A DNA stretch of 64,000 nt from Sphingomonas sp. BAUL-RG-20F-R05-02 (GTDB taxonomy: Bacteria > Pseudomonadota > Alphaproteobacteria > Sphingomonadales > Sphingomonadaceae): contig NZ_JAKNQH010000009.1 in the NCBI RefSeq assembly GCF_022662305.1, positions 1 to 64,000 of the forward strand, read 5' to 3'. Made by a program: the position numbers and the translations under genes. The notes beneath the pieces are model-generated. The model made no database searches. It worked only from the letters and a program-made list of their open reading frames with translations, and had not been told where the DNA came from. Positions within the stretch are counted from its first letter, which is position 1, and every line of letters starts with the position of its first letter. Shown piece by piece: positions 18,051-27,157 of the stretch.

Positions 18051-19348
18051 GTCCGGGGCTTCGGTCGCGACACGAAGGGATTGGTGAAACGTGCTTTGGC
18101 GCCGAGCTCGGCTTCGATCTCGATCAGTCGGTTGTATTTGGCCAAACGCTCACCCCGGCAGGGTGCGCCGGATTTGATTTGCCCGGCGCCGACCGCAACC
18201 GCGAGATCGGCGATAAAGGCGTCCGTGGTCTCGCCCGACCGGTGCGACACCATCGTTCCCCATCCCGCAGCGTGGCAGATGCGAACCGCCTCGATCGTCT
18301 CCGTGACGGTGCCGATCTGATTGGGTTTGATGAGGGCTGCGTTGGCAGCTTTTCGAGCGATGCCTTCCCGGATGATCCGGGGATTGGTGACCAGGAGATC
18401 GTCGCCGACGATCTGGATCCGGCTACCCTGGCTTACGGTCTGGTCGATGAACCCTTGCCAGTCCTCCTCACCGAACCCGTCCTCGATCGAAACGATCGGA
18501 TACGCATCGATCCAGCGCCCGTAGAGCGCGAGCAAGCCTGCGCGGTCGAGCAGGCCCGTTCCCGACCGCGCAAGATCGTATTGCTCCCCATCCGATAAGG
18601 ACGATGCGGCTGGATCGAGCGCGATGGCGATGTCTGTACCCGGTCGATAACCCGCGGCTTCGATCGCATCGACGATCAACTCGCAGGCGGCCTCGTTGCT
18701 TTTGAGGTTCGGGGCAAATCCGCCTTCGTCGCCGACTGCCGTCTTGAGGCCGCGACCATGGAGGAGGTCGCGCAATGCGGCATAGGTTTCCGCACCATAG
18801 CGCATCGCTTCGGCGAAGCTGGAGGCTCCCACCGGAACGATCATGAATTCCTGAAAGTCGAGGCTGCTATCGGCATGCTTGCCACCATTCAGGACGTTCA
18901 TGCACGGCATCGGAAGGAGGTAGTCGGTCGTACCGGCGAGCGTCTCGTAAAGCGGCTGCCCGAGCACCGATGATGCGGCGCGCGCGACCGCCATCGAAAC
19001 ACCCAGAATCGCATTGCCGCCAAGCCGCGCCTTGTTCGGCGTGGCATCGCGTTCGATCATCACCCGGTCGATGTCCGGCTGCGCGCAGACATCCATTCCG
19101 ATGATCGCGCTGCCGATCTCGCCTTCGACGTTCTGCAGGGCTTGCCGAACACCCTTTCCGGCGAAACGATCGGGGTTGTTGTCGCGGAGCTCGACGGCCT
19201 CATGTGCGCCTGTCGACGCACCCGACGGCACCGATGCCGATGCTGTGATGCCGTTGTCCAAGGTCACGGTGACGGACAAAGTCGGATAGCCTCGGGAGTC
19301 GAGGATCTCGAGGGCACGGAGGCTGGTGATGTGGCTGCTGGCCGGCAT
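18047..19348 (-). CDS. eno: enolase, extra copy in the fluoride operon
   Basis: 433 residues from ATG 19348 (AAGGA 8 bases upstream; a GTG at 19366 has no Shine-Dalgarno). Catalytic set present: SGASTG loop (42-47), His158 in GGKHAD, metal ligands D245 (ALDPAAS), E289 (SIEDGFGEED) and D316 (VGDDLLVTN), Lys341 (IKPNQIGT), SHRSGET and Lys392. Enolase makes phosphoenolpyruvate and is classically inhibited by fluoride with phosphate. The GGKHA and KPNQIGT variants suggest a different subfamily from the alphaproteobacterial housekeeping enzyme. Inferred to be a fluoride-tolerant or dosage copy. Confidence 0.92.
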   Translation of the reverse strand: MPASSHITSLRALEILDSRGYPTLSVTVTLDNGITASASVPSGASTGAHEAVELRDNNPDRFAGKGVRQALQNVEGEIGSAIIGMDVCAQPDIDRVMIERDATPNKARLGGNAILGVSMAVARAASSVLGQPLYETLAGTTDYLLPMPCMNVLNGGKHADSSLDFQEFMIVPVGASSFAEAMRYGAETYAALRDLLHGRGLKTAVGDEGGFAPNLKSNEAACELIVDAIEAAGYRPGTDIAIALDPAASSLSDGEQYDLARSGTGLLDRAGLLALYGRWIDAYPIVSIEDGFGEEDWQGFIDQTVSQGSRIQIVGDDLLVTNPRIIREGIARKAANAALIKPNQIGTVTETIEAVRICHAAGWGTMVSHRSGETTDAFIADLAVAVGAGQIKSGAPCRGERLAKYNRLIEIEAELGAKARFTNPFVSRPKPRT

Positions 19349-19362
19349 GGTCGGAGTCCTTG

Positions 19363-19986
19363 TCACTGAAGGATAGCGCGACCGATGATCGCGGTCGTGT
19401 AACTGAAATCGTAGAGGATCGCCCCTCCGGTCGGGATATCGAGGGTCTCGACCCGGGCGGCATCAAGGCCGTCGAGCGCCATAACCAGCGCCCGCAACGC
19501 GTTGCCGTGGGAGACGACGAGTGTCGTGCCGCCACTCATCACGGCAGGCAGCATCGTCCGAACGTAATAGGCGAGCACGCGCGCGACGGTGTCGCGCAGG
19601 CTCTCGCCGTGTGGCGGGGCAGCCGCATAGGAGCGTCGCCATTGGCGGACCTGATCTTTACCGTAGCGATCCGACGCCTCGGTCTTGTTGAGACCAGTGA
19701 GCGCACCGTAATCGCGCTCGTTGAGCGACCGGTCTACCGTGATAGGGACATCTGGTGCCCCCATCACGGCAGTGACGATAGCCGTCGTGTCCGCGCAACG
19801 CCGAAGGGTAGAGCGGAAAATCCGTGCAGGCCGAATGCCTTGCGCGATCAGGCGGTGTGCGATCGCCTCGGCCTGACGGTGCCCCAGAGGCGTTAGCGCC
19901 GGATCCGCAGAACCAGTAAATCGGTTGGCTGCGTTGGCTTCGCTTTCGCCGTGTCGAACGAGGACCAGACGCGCGTGCGGGAGCAT
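19363..19986 (-). CDS. phosphoglycerate mutase-family histidine phosphatase (GpmA-like)
   Basis: 207 residues from ATG 19986 (AGGGG upstream; a GTG six bases earlier is possible). The phosphohistidine motif VRHGESEAN, NERDYGALTGLNK and SHGNALRAL match cofactor-dependent phosphoglycerate mutase, though it is shorter than typical GpmA. Paired with enolase directly downstream, it would rebuild two consecutive glycolytic steps, 3-phosphoglycerate to phosphoenolpyruvate, in a fluoride-induced operon. Confidence 0.8.
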   Translation of the reverse strand: MLPHARLVLVRHGESEANAANRFTGSADPALTPLGHRQAEAIAHRLIAQGIRPARIFRSTLRRCADTTAIVTAVMGAPDVPITVDRSLNERDYGALTGLNKTEASDRYGKDQVRQWRRSYAAAPPHGESLRDTVARVLAYYVRTMLPAVMSGGTTLVVSHGNALRALVMALDGLDAARVETLDIPTGGAILYDFSYTTAIIGRAILQ

Positions 19987-19995
19987 CGTCACCCC

Positions 19996-20811
19996 TCAGT
20001 GCGCCATCAGCAGGGGTATATCGGCAGCGGCGAGGATGTGGCGCGTCGTGCCGCCCATGAACCACTCGATGATCTGGTTGTGCCGATAGGCGCCGGTCAC
20101 GAGAAGCTCGGCGCCGATCGCTTTCGCTTCGGCGACGAGCTGGGCACCCAGATTCTCGCTGGAGCGCGGCACCACATGCAATTCGTGACGAACACAGATT
20201 TCGTCGAGCAAGGCTTCCAAGCCCAGCGCCGGATCGGTTTCTTCACCGATGCGGATTGCCGTGACACGCTTGGCGACACGAAGCCACGGGGCTGCCTCCT
20301 CAATGGCGTGGCACGCCGTGTCACTGTCGCTGAGCCCGACGGCCATGTGTTCGAAGCCGGTTCGCGCGCCGGCTCTCCACCCAGCCGGGACGATGAGGAC
20401 GGGCTTGTCGGTCGAAAAAATTGCGGCGTGCAGGGCGTCGCCGCCGTCCATCGTCTGCTCGCGCGCGATGACGATCAGCGCATCGACATTTGCCGCCTCC
20501 TGTTTGACCGTCGCTTCTTCGGTGCCGACGATCGAGCGCCAGGCGACCTCGGGTGTGTCATCGCTGGTAGCTGCGGTCCAGGCAACGAAGGCGGCCCGCG
20601 CCGCATCCGCGCGCTCTTGGGCTGTCCCCTCGTCGCGCGCGCGTAGGCGTTGAAAGTCGATCTCCTCGCTCGCAACCGCGATCTGCTCGGGATCGACGAC
20701 AACATTGAGGGCCTCGATCGATGACTCGCCAAGAGATCTGGCGGCGAGAACCGCCGCATCGAGGCAGGCGGCAGCGCTGTCGGCACCGACAATCACGGCA
20801 AGCAGTTTCAT
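19996..20811 (-). CDS. tandem universal stress protein
   Basis: 271 residues with two UspA domains: residues 1-145 (MKLLAVIVGADSAAACLDAAV, ending PVLIVPAGW) and 146-271 (VGLSDSDTACHAIEEA, ELLVTGAYRHNQIIEWFMGG, ending DIPLLMAH). The second domain carries the G-x-(R/H)-x-x-x-x-x-W-x-x-G-type ATP-binding tail. Tandem USPs are cytoplasmic nucleotide-binding stress proteins. Position between two phosphatase genes in the fluoride operon suggests a stress-sensing accessory role. Confidence 0.8.
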   Translation of the reverse strand: MKLLAVIVGADSAAACLDAAVLAARSLGESSIEALNVVVDPEQIAVASEEIDFQRLRARDEGTAQERADAARAAFVAWTAATSDDTPEVAWRSIVGTEEATVKQEAANVDALIVIAREQTMDGGDALHAAIFSTDKPVLIVPAGWRAGARTGFEHMAVGLSDSDTACHAIEEAAPWLRVAKRVTAIRIGEETDPALGLEALLDEICVRHELHVVPRSSENLGAQLVAEAKAIGAELLVTGAYRHNQIIEWFMGGTTRHILAAADIPLLMAH

Positions 20812-20971
20812 GGCATCGTCTCCCGGGCGGGGGTGAAGGCGTGTGTGAAGTTTCCGGAATGCTGGGCACCGGATCGTTTGAACCCTTGCGACGGCGCAGG
20901 ATGGCTCTTCCCCGCCCATCCCATCCAGGCACCCTCATTTGGATACGCGAAGTACCGCGTCACAAGGCGCA

Positions 20972-21550
20972 TCATGACTGGTTCCACGACCGAATGACCG
21001 GCTCGTCGCCATCATGTTCGTACCCGAGGACGCTGATGCTGGCCGTATCGAGCAGGAAATGGGCAGCGGCCCCGACGGGTAAGCCGAGCCAGCGCGCTGT
21101 CAGCACGCGGAGAATATGAGCGCTCGAGAAGATCAGGACATCGGCGTTGCGCCCACGCAGCGATGCGATGACGCGATCGGCTCGGGCTGCGACCGCCTCC
21201 GGAGTCTCTCCTTGCGGGCAGCCGTCGCGGAACAGGTTCCAGTCCGGGCGGTCGGCGAGGATCTCCTTCCTGGTTCGTCCCTCGTAGGCGGCGTAATCCC
21301 ATTCCGCGAGATCGTCGGCAGGCACCAGGCGGGTCGCGAAACCGGTCAATTCCCCGGTCCGGCGCGCCCGTATCGAAGGGCTCGACCAGACGGCGGTAAA
21401 GTCCAAGCTTGGCAGACGTTCGGCTATTCGTTTCGCCGCGGCTTCTCCTGCCTCGGTCAGCGAGATGTCAGTCCGTCCCGTATGCTGCCGCGAAACGCTC
21501 CAAGCGGTTTCACCGTGACGGACGAGCCAAATCTGTGGGAGCCGGTTCAT
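20972..21550 (-). CDS. histidine phosphatase-family protein
   Basis: 192 residues with VRHGETAWSVSRQHTGRTD at the N-terminus and a second catalytic His in SSAHILRVLTARWL, where most relatives have SHG. It resembles broad-specificity phosphatases such as CobC/GpmB types rather than true mutases. The ATG overlaps the stop of the upstream phosphodiesterase gene (ATGA). The substrate may be a phospho-sugar or nucleotide; not determinable here. Confidence 0.8.
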   Translation of the reverse strand: MNRLPQIWLVRHGETAWSVSRQHTGRTDISLTEAGEAAAKRIAERLPSLDFTAVWSSPSIRARRTGELTGFATRLVPADDLAEWDYAAYEGRTRKEILADRPDWNLFRDGCPQGETPEAVAARADRVIASLRGRNADVLIFSSAHILRVLTARWLGLPVGAAAHFLLDTASISVLGYEHDGDEPVIRSWNQS

Positions 21551-23403
21551 CGCCGCATCGCCTTTTCACCCGATGGGACGGATGCTGTTCCTATACCGAG
21601 CGTCCGATCGGGGAAGCCGCCGGCATCGAGATAGCGGATGCCGCCCAGCTGCTGATATTGCAGGACGGTCGCGAGGCCGTTGGCAGCAGGCTGCGAGCGC
21701 TCTTCGCGACCCTCGTAGCGCGGCACCGTTCCACCCGGCATCGCCTCGCGCAGTACCCGGCCGGTCAGATGGCCGCGCGGGGTGGGGAGGAGATTCAGCA
21801 ATGCCATCATGGTGCGGCCCACGTCGACATTGCTGACCGGTGCTGGATCGACAAAGCCGCGCTTGAAGTCCGGGCCGGTCGCTGCGGTAAAGTTCAATGT
21901 GTCACCGCGGCCGAAGCTGCCGTGCATGCCCTGCCCCTGCTGGAGGGTCGTATCGGAGACTTCGATCTGGCAGTTTGTCGCAATCGCACACCCGGTGTTG
22001 GCGGATCGGAAGTTGACGACGATCGACGGCACCGGCGGGAGTGCCTCGCCCTTCAAATTGATCGCGGAAAGCGGCAGTGTTCCGGCGATTGCTCCCAGGC
22101 GGTCATCGACGAAGATACCGCTGACATAGTCCTGATCCAGCAGTGCGGAAACGACCCGTGCCGCTAGGGCAGGATCGCGGGTCGGTAGATAGAGGAGGTC
22201 GGACCCGCCATTTGCCGCCACCACTACGTCAGGTCTCGTCGCATCGGCACCGAGCACCGCGTTGCCGCGGCTCGGATGCTTGCCGTCCGCGACCCGCGTG
22301 TTGCCCGCTTCTGGATCGAATACGGGCATGTTCAAGGCGGACGCCAGATCAAGCGCAAGGAAGCCGGGCGGTAGGAAACCTTCGGGAACATCGACATAGC
22401 GCCCGCGTGCTGCGGAGCTGGTCCGGCTTTCTTTGGAGATCGTAGAGAAGCCGTGATCCGACGTGACGATGATGTCGGTCGTCTTCGCAAGACCCAAGCG
22501 ATCGAGTGCTGCGCGCAGCTTCGCTAGATCATAGTCGGCATTGCGGATCGCGGCGAAGGTCGTGGGACCGTTGATGCCCGGCGTCAGCTGATTGAGGCTG
22601 TCGCCCTGATTGTGCTGCGTGCCATCGGGATCGCGCGACCAGAACACCATGGCGAACGGCCGGTGCTGCTTTCGGAAGACCGGCAAAGCGACCCGGGTCG
22701 CGACGTCGATGAGATAGTCCTGCTGCACGCGGTTGGCACTCGTCGTTCCGGGGATTCGGGCATCCCCGGACCGTCCGTTACTGCCGCGGTCCGGTGCTTG
22801 CAGCGCAAGCCCTGCCTGCGTGAGGCGAGCGGCAACGTCGGCAGACAGCGGAATCCCGCCGGGACGCCCGGTTGAATCGTCGATGATGAGTGTGGTGGCT
22901 CCGTCGCGTGCACGATGGTCCTGGATCAATGCGGGACCGAGCTTGCCGATCGCGGCCGTGCCGTACCCTGCTTGCCGCGCCGCTTCGAGAACGGTGGTCT
23001 CGTTGAGGTAATTGCCCCCGAAATGCTCGTCGACCTCGCCCAGAACAGCATCGTTCTCGAGGAAGGGCGTCACGCTGCCGGCAGCTGCAGCAATCGGCGC
23101 ACGAGTCCATATCGTGTTGCTGAAGTCTCCGGTGTCGCCGAGCTGGTGACCGGTTGCGAGCGCCGACGCATTGGCGGTGGTGAACGTCGGGAAGACCGAG
23201 TGGCTGTTGGAAAAATAGGTGCCGGTGTCCCGCAATTGCGCGAGCGTCGGCGCGCTCTGGGATGTGACGATCTTGCCTCGCAGGCCGTCGATCACGACAA
23301 GAATGACATTGTGGGGCGCCGGGTGGCGCTTTGGCGTGCGCGCCTGAACCGTGGGCGAGACCGTGAGGACCAGGGTCGCAGAGAGTGTCGCAAGGAGGCG
23401 CAT
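21547..23403 (-). CDS. secreted alkaline phosphatase-superfamily phosphodiesterase
   Basis: 618 residues from ATG 23403 with a signal peptide (MRLLATLSATLVLTVSPTVQA). Metal and nucleophile motifs of the nucleotide pyrophosphatase/phosphodiesterase branch are visible: NVILVVIDGLRG (metal Asp), FPTFTTANASALATG (nucleophile Thr), WSRDPDGTQHNQGD and IVTSDHGFS. It should hydrolyse phosphoesters in the periplasm. In this operon it may supply phosphate or remove toxic phosphate compounds; the reason is unknown. Confidence 0.8.
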   Translation of the reverse strand: MRLLATLSATLVLTVSPTVQARTPKRHPAPHNVILVVIDGLRGKIVTSQSAPTLAQLRDTGTYFSNSHSVFPTFTTANASALATGHQLGDTGDFSNTIWTRAPIAAAAGSVTPFLENDAVLGEVDEHFGGNYLNETTVLEAARQAGYGTAAIGKLGPALIQDHRARDGATTLIIDDSTGRPGGIPLSADVAARLTQAGLALQAPDRGSNGRSGDARIPGTTSANRVQQDYLIDVATRVALPVFRKQHRPFAMVFWSRDPDGTQHNQGDSLNQLTPGINGPTTFAAIRNADYDLAKLRAALDRLGLAKTTDIIVTSDHGFSTISKESRTSSAARGRYVDVPEGFLPPGFLALDLASALNMPVFDPEAGNTRVADGKHPSRGNAVLGADATRPDVVVAANGGSDLLYLPTRDPALAARVVSALLDQDYVSGIFVDDRLGAIAGTLPLSAINLKGEALPPVPSIVVNFRSANTGCAIATNCQIEVSDTTLQQGQGMHGSFGRGDTLNFTAATGPDFKRGFVDPAPVSNVDVGRTMMALLNLLPTPRGHLTGRVLREAMPGGTVPRYEGREERSQPAANGLATVLQYQQLGGIRYLDAGGFPDRTLGIGTASVPSGEKAMRR

Positions 23404-23425
23404 CGTTGGGTTCCGGTTTCGAGGT

Positions 23426-23863
23426 TCAGGCAAGGGCGACGAGCACGGCTCCCGCACCGATCAGGACGATCCCAAGCCAGCCGCGGGTGGAAAGATGCTC
23501 ACCGAGAAACGCCACGCCGAGCACCGCGACGAAGACGACGCTCAGCTTATCGATCGGTGCGACGCGGGCGGCATCGCCGATCTTCAAGGCGCGGAAGTAG
23601 CAAATCCAGGAGGCACCCGTCGCAAGGCCCGAAAGGGCAAGGAACAGCCAGCTTCGCGGACTGATCGCATCGAGTGGCTGAAATTTGCCCGTGACCGCAA
23701 GAAGGATGGTCAGCACGGCAACTATCACCAGCGTCCGAAAGAGCGTGGCCAAATCGGAGTCGATCCCTTCGACGCCGATCTTCGCGAAAATCGCGGTCAT
23801 CGCGGCGAAGCCGGCGGAGCCCAATGCCCAGACGAGCCAGGACGCTGAAGCGGTGCTTCTCAT
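23426..23863 (-). CDS. single-domain EamA (DMT) transporter
   Basis: 145 residues and five hydrophobic helices, the size of a single EamA unit that works as a dimer. GSAGFAAMTAIFAKIGVEGID, SGLATGASWICYFRALKIGD and PIDKLSVVFVAVLGVAFLGEHLS are typical of the short EamA proteins. Start ATG at 23863, nine bases after the DUF190 stop. Its cargo is not known; location between the fluoride exporter genes and the phosphatases implies a solute affected by fluoride stress. Confidence 0.8.
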   Translation of the reverse strand: MRSTASASWLVWALGSAGFAAMTAIFAKIGVEGIDSDLATLFRTLVIVAVLTILLAVTGKFQPLDAISPRSWLFLALSGLATGASWICYFRALKIGDAARVAPIDKLSVVFVAVLGVAFLGEHLSTRGWLGIVLIGAGAVLVALA

Positions 23864-23871
23864 CCTCGCGC

Positions 23872-24294
23872 TCACTCCGGCTCTGCCGCGAGGATCGCGG
23901 GCGCGGCATCTTCGTGACGGATACCGGCAGAGCCAATGCTCCAGTGTTCGAGATGCTTGTAGACGATAACCTTGCCACCAAGGATCTCGCCATGTGCTTC
24001 GCAGAAGCGTTCCAGTTCGTGGCGCTGCCCGATCAACTCGACACACATGGTCAGGTGCGGATCGGCGATTTCGGAACCATTTTCGCGCACCGGGCCGTGA
24101 TTGCTGTAGCCGTAGTGCGTGTTGTGAGCGACCGCGTTCATGATGCCGTCGCGCTTCGCTTGCGCGACAAGCTCACGGTAGAGCGGCTTGCGCGACCAGA
24201 AGCTGCGCGATCCGGTCGCGATCTTGTCGGATGGCTTTAGATAGATGCGGATCATACCGATCTCGCTCGGCGTCACCTTATGCTGTTGAGACAT
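23872..24294 (-). CDS. DUF190 protein (PII-like, CrcB-associated)
   Basis: 140 residues. Conserved DUF190 elements: MIRIYLKPSDKI, LYRELVAQAKRDGI, ENGSEIADPHLTMCVELIG and KVIVYKHLEHW. The family has a ferredoxin-like PII fold and often sits beside crcB, so a regulatory or nucleotide-sensing role in fluoride export is assumed. ATG overlaps the CLC-F stop (TGATG). A frameshifted copy is at 26341-26756. Confidence 0.85.
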   Translation of the reverse strand: MSQQHKVTPSEIGMIRIYLKPSDKIATGSRSFWSRKPLYRELVAQAKRDGIMNAVAHNTHYGYSNHGPVRENGSEIADPHLTMCVELIGQRHELERFCEAHGEILGGKVIVYKHLEHWSIGSAGIRHEDAAPAILAAEPE

Positions 24295-25694
24295 CAGTCA
24301 TGCTCCTTGGTGATGACGGGGGTCGGGGATGGACGGGGGCCGCGCCGTGACGCACGAGCATCGCGCAGGGTCGCAGCCCCGGTATGCGCGCGAGACGCGC
24401 GCTTTGGCACCGCGATCCGCTGCGACAGGTAGATGCCGTTATGGCCCGAGCAGATGTAGGCGATGAAACAAGCGACTGCGATTGGGACGGCGTGGGCCGC
24501 TCCGAACAGCTCGATCCCCATGATCGTGCAGGCGAGCGGCGTATTGGCCGCGCCAGCGAACACCGCAATGAAGCCTAGTCCCGCGAACAGATCGAGCGGT
24601 GCGCCAAGCAGCCAACCGAGCGCATTACCGAGCGCTGCGCCGATGAAAAATAGTGGGGTCACCTCGCCGCCCTTGAAGCCGGCGCTAAGCGTCACGACCG
24701 TGAACAGCATCTTGAGCGCCCAGCTCCACCGATCGGCAGGGCCGGTGAAAAAGCCGGCGATCGTGGGATCACCGGGAATGGCCGACCATACGCCTAGGCC
24801 GAGATAAGCGCGTGTACCAACGATCCAGACCAGCGCGATGACCAGCACCCCGCCCAGCGCCGCACGCGCAGGGCCGTAAGGGATATGGCGCTTCAAAACT
24901 CCGCCGAAGGCGTGGTTGGCTTCTGCAAACACAAGTCCGGCGAGACCAAACGCTACGCCGGCTATTGCCGCCTTGAAGAGCAACACCGGCTCGACGAACA
25001 AGGCACCGCTCGCGGAGGCCACATAGGTGATGTGGTAAGGCGTATGATGGATGCCCCAGGCGTGACATGCCCAGTCGCCGACCAGCGCGGCTAGCAGACA
25101 GGGGATGATGCCGCCGTATTCGATACGTCCGACGGCCAGCACCTCGAGTGCGAACACCGCCCCGGCGAGCGGGGTCCCGAAGACCGCACCGAAGCCGGCT
25201 GCGACACCTGCCATAAGCAGAATGCGGACGCTGGCAGGATCGAGCCGGAAGAGGCCGGCAACGGCGCTGGCGAGACTGCCGCCGAGCTGGACCGCAGTGC
25301 CCTCACGCCCTGCGGAACCGCCAAAGAGATGAGTGGCGATCGTGCCGATGAAGACCAACGGTGCCATGCGCAGCGGAACGCCGCCTCCGGGCTCGTGTAT
25401 CTGCTCGACGATGAGATTATTGCCCGCTTCGACCGAACGGCCGGTCAGGTGATAGAGCAACGCGACCGCCGCTCCGCCTAAGGGCAGGAGGTAAAGCAGC
25501 CAGGGATAGTCGAACCGCGCCTGTGTCGCGGCGTCGAGGCTCCAGAGGAAAGCCGCGCAGAGTGTTCCCACCAGCGCCGCCATCGGCACGAGGATCAGCG
25601 TCCAGCGCAACACCGACAGGGCATGGTCATGGCGATCGCGAAAAAAAGCGGCCAAATTTAATTCGTTATAGAGATTGCGAAACGTCGCGCGCAC
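24294..25694 (-). CDS. clcF: CLC-F fluoride/proton antiporter
   Basis: 466 residues from a GTG start with AGGAGG four bases upstream. It carries the hallmarks separating CLC-F from chloride ClCs: [10 protein letters not shown] (residues 91-100) in place of GSGIP, and [16 protein letters not shown] (about 125-139) with the gating Glu131. Known members (EriC-F) expel fluoride in exchange for protons. First gene after the fluoride riboswitch, so probably the main exporter. The C-terminal ~40 residues after PKRASRAH are basic and not conserved in the duplicate. Confidence 0.92.
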   Translation of the reverse strand: MRATFRNLYNELNLAAFFRDRHDHALSVLRWTLILVPMAALVGTLCAAFLWSLDAATQARFDYPWLLYLLPLGGAAVALLYHLTGRSVEAGNNLIVEQIHEPGGGVPLRMAPLVFIGTIATHLFGGSAGREGTAVQLGGSLASAVAGLFRLDPASVRILLMAGVAAGFGAVFGTPLAGAVFALEVLAVGRIEYGGIIPCLLAALVGDWACHAWGIHHTPYHITYVASASGALFVEPVLLFKAAIAGVAFGLAGLVFAEANHAFGGVLKRHIPYGPARAALGGVLVIALVWIVGTRAYLGLGVWSAIPGDPTIAGFFTGPADRWSWALKMLFTVVTLSAGFKGGEVTPLFFIGAALGNALGWLLGAPLDLFAGLGFIAVFAGAANTPLACTIMGIELFGAAHAVPIAVACFIAYICSGHNGIYLSQRIAVPKRASRAHTGAATLRDARASRRGPRPSPTPVITKEHD

Positions 25695-25722
25695 AATTCC
25701 TCCTTGCTGCCTTGCGGCGCCC

Positions 25723-25786
25723 GGTAGGAATCATCGGCCCTTGCGAGGGCGGTTCGGCCAACATAGCCAGGCGGAAATCCATCGCC
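25723..25786 (-). ncRNA. fluoride riboswitch (crcB motif)
   Basis: On the minus strand, GGCGATGG...CCGCC is followed by AACCGCC, a GCCCT-CGCA-AGGGC hairpin and CGATGATTCCTACC, matching in order the conserved segments of the fluoride riboswitch. It ends 28 bases before the GTG of the fluoride antiporter. The 3' ATTCCT (25726-25731) is complementary to AGGAAT in the Shine-Dalgarno region (25697-25702), suggesting ligand-controlled access of ribosomes. The motif is seen; the mechanism is inferred. Confidence 0.9.
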
Positions 25787-25795
25787 TTCGGCCGC

Positions 25796-25824
25796 TATAT
25801 GTCGCCGCGGTGCGGCAACGTCAA
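25796..25824 (-). promoter_or_regulatory. promoter of the fluoride operon
   Basis: TTGACG (25819-25824) and CATATA (25796-25801) are separated by exactly 17 bases, and the riboswitch begins about ten bases after the -10. This is a good housekeeping-type promoter placing the transcript start at the riboswitch 5' end. Confidence 0.65.
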
Positions 25825-25923
25825 TCCGATGTAGAAATGAAACTGTATGGTTGCCGGATGACAGGCCCGAAACGGCAGGATAACTGACGGACCGATACTG
25901 TTGCTCGCAGCCATCCGATTGCT

Positions 25924-26340
25924 GTGGCCGGCGGAGCAGGCGAAGAGCCGCCGCCCAAGGGCGGCGAGGTCACGCCGCTGTTCTTCATCGGCGCGGTGCT
26001 GGGTCATGCGCTCGCCGGCCCGATCGGTGTCCCCGTCGACCTCCTTGCCGCGCTCGGTTTCGTGGCGGTGTTCGCGGGCGCGGCCAATACGCCGCTCGCC
26101 TGCACGATCATGGGCGTCGAGCTGTTCGGCGCCGAGACCGCAGTGCCGGTCGCGGTCGCCTGTTTCGTCGCTTACGCCTGCTCCGGGCATAACGGCATCT
26201 ACCTGTCGCAACGGGTGGCGGTGCCGAAGCGGGCGGGCAGCACCCTGCCGCCGGACCTGACGCTGCGCGATGCGCGCGCGCTCCGTCCCGTGTCCGACCT
26301 TTCAGACCTGTTCGCTCCTTACCTCACGGAAGGCTTATCC
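25924..26340 (+). pseudogene. C-terminal fragment of a second CLC-F antiporter
   Basis: From 25957 the frame encodes [33 protein letters not shown] and [20 protein letters not shown], near-identical to the last third of the protein at 24294-25694, but on the plus strand. The first two thirds, including the ion-filter motifs, are missing, and the frame runs on into the following DUF190 copy. It is a truncated remnant. Confidence 0.85.
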
Positions 26341-26756
26341 ATGTCCGACGCCCACCACGTGTCGCAGACCGAGATCGGCTGGTCCGCATCTACATGAAGC
26401 TAGCCGATAAGGCGGTAAAGCCGGGCACGCGCTCACGCTGGGCTGCCAAGCCGCTCGACCGAACGCTCGTCGCGCAGGCCAAGGCGGACGGAATCATGAA
26501 CGCTGTCGCCCACTATACCCACTACGGCTACAGCAACCACGGCCCGGTGCATGAGAACGGCGCCGAGATCGCCGATCCACACCTCACCATGTGTGTCGAA
26601 CTGATCGGCCAGCGCGAGCAGCTCGAAGGCTTCTGCCGGGCGCATGGCGACCTGCTTGCGAACAAGGTCATCGTCTACAAGCACCTGGAGCATTGGACGG
26701 TCAGCCCGGCGGGCTTGCGCCAGGAAGATGCGGATACGGCCGAGCTGGTTGGCTGA
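26341..26756 (+). pseudogene. second DUF190 gene with a one-base deletion
   Basis: The reading starts [13 protein letters not shown], then shifts at about 26383; in the next frame it resumes [12 protein letters not shown] and continues to the natural end with GIMNAVAHYTHYGYSNHG, ENGAEIADPHLTMCVELIG and KVIVYKHLEHWT. Restoring one base would rebuild a normal ~138-residue DUF190 protein. An internal ATG at 26394 might still give a shortened product. Confidence 0.8.
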
Positions 26757-26759
26757 GGC

Positions 26760-27143
26760 ATGGGGCCATACCTGATTGTGTTCGCCGGGGCTGGTTCCGA
26801 CGGCATGCTGCGGTATGGGCTGAACGGCCTCAGCCTGCGCCTGTTCGGCCCCGACCTGTCGATCGGAACGCCCATCATCAACGTGCTCGGCTCATTCCTT
26901 ATGAGTCTGCTGGGGGGCTGGTTCTTGTTGCGAAGCGGATCGAGCCCGGGATGGCGATTGTTCCTCACCACCGGCGGGCTGGACGGCGTCACGACCTTCT
27001 CGACCTTCTCGCTGGAAGCGGCCTTGCATTAGGAGAGAGCCGAAGTCGGGCAAGCTGCCCTTTATGTTGTCGGATCGGTTGGGCTGGGCGTGCTCGCGCT
27101 GTTCGGCGGCCTCGCTCTCGTTCGCTCCTTCAGCCCGGCTTAG
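26760..27143 (+). pseudogene. second crcB/Fluc gene with an in-frame stop
   Basis: The frame encodes CrcB features (GSDGMLRYGLN, IINVLGSFLMSLLGGW, GGLDGVTTFSTFSLEA) and then hits TAG at 27030-27032. The same frame continues with ALYVVGSVGLGVLALFGGLAL to the TAG at 27141, the missing fourth helix. The N-terminal glycine motif is also unusual. The gene is probably dead unless the stop is an error or is suppressed. It follows the DUF190 copy as in an intact clcF-DUF190-crcB cassette. Confidence 0.85.
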
Positions 27144-27157
27144 CGGCGCCAACCGGC

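Noticed and set aside
25860..25960. Second fluoride riboswitch before the decayed module
   Set aside because: No GGCGATGG/AACCGCC/GATG series on the plus strand upstream of the clcF fragment.
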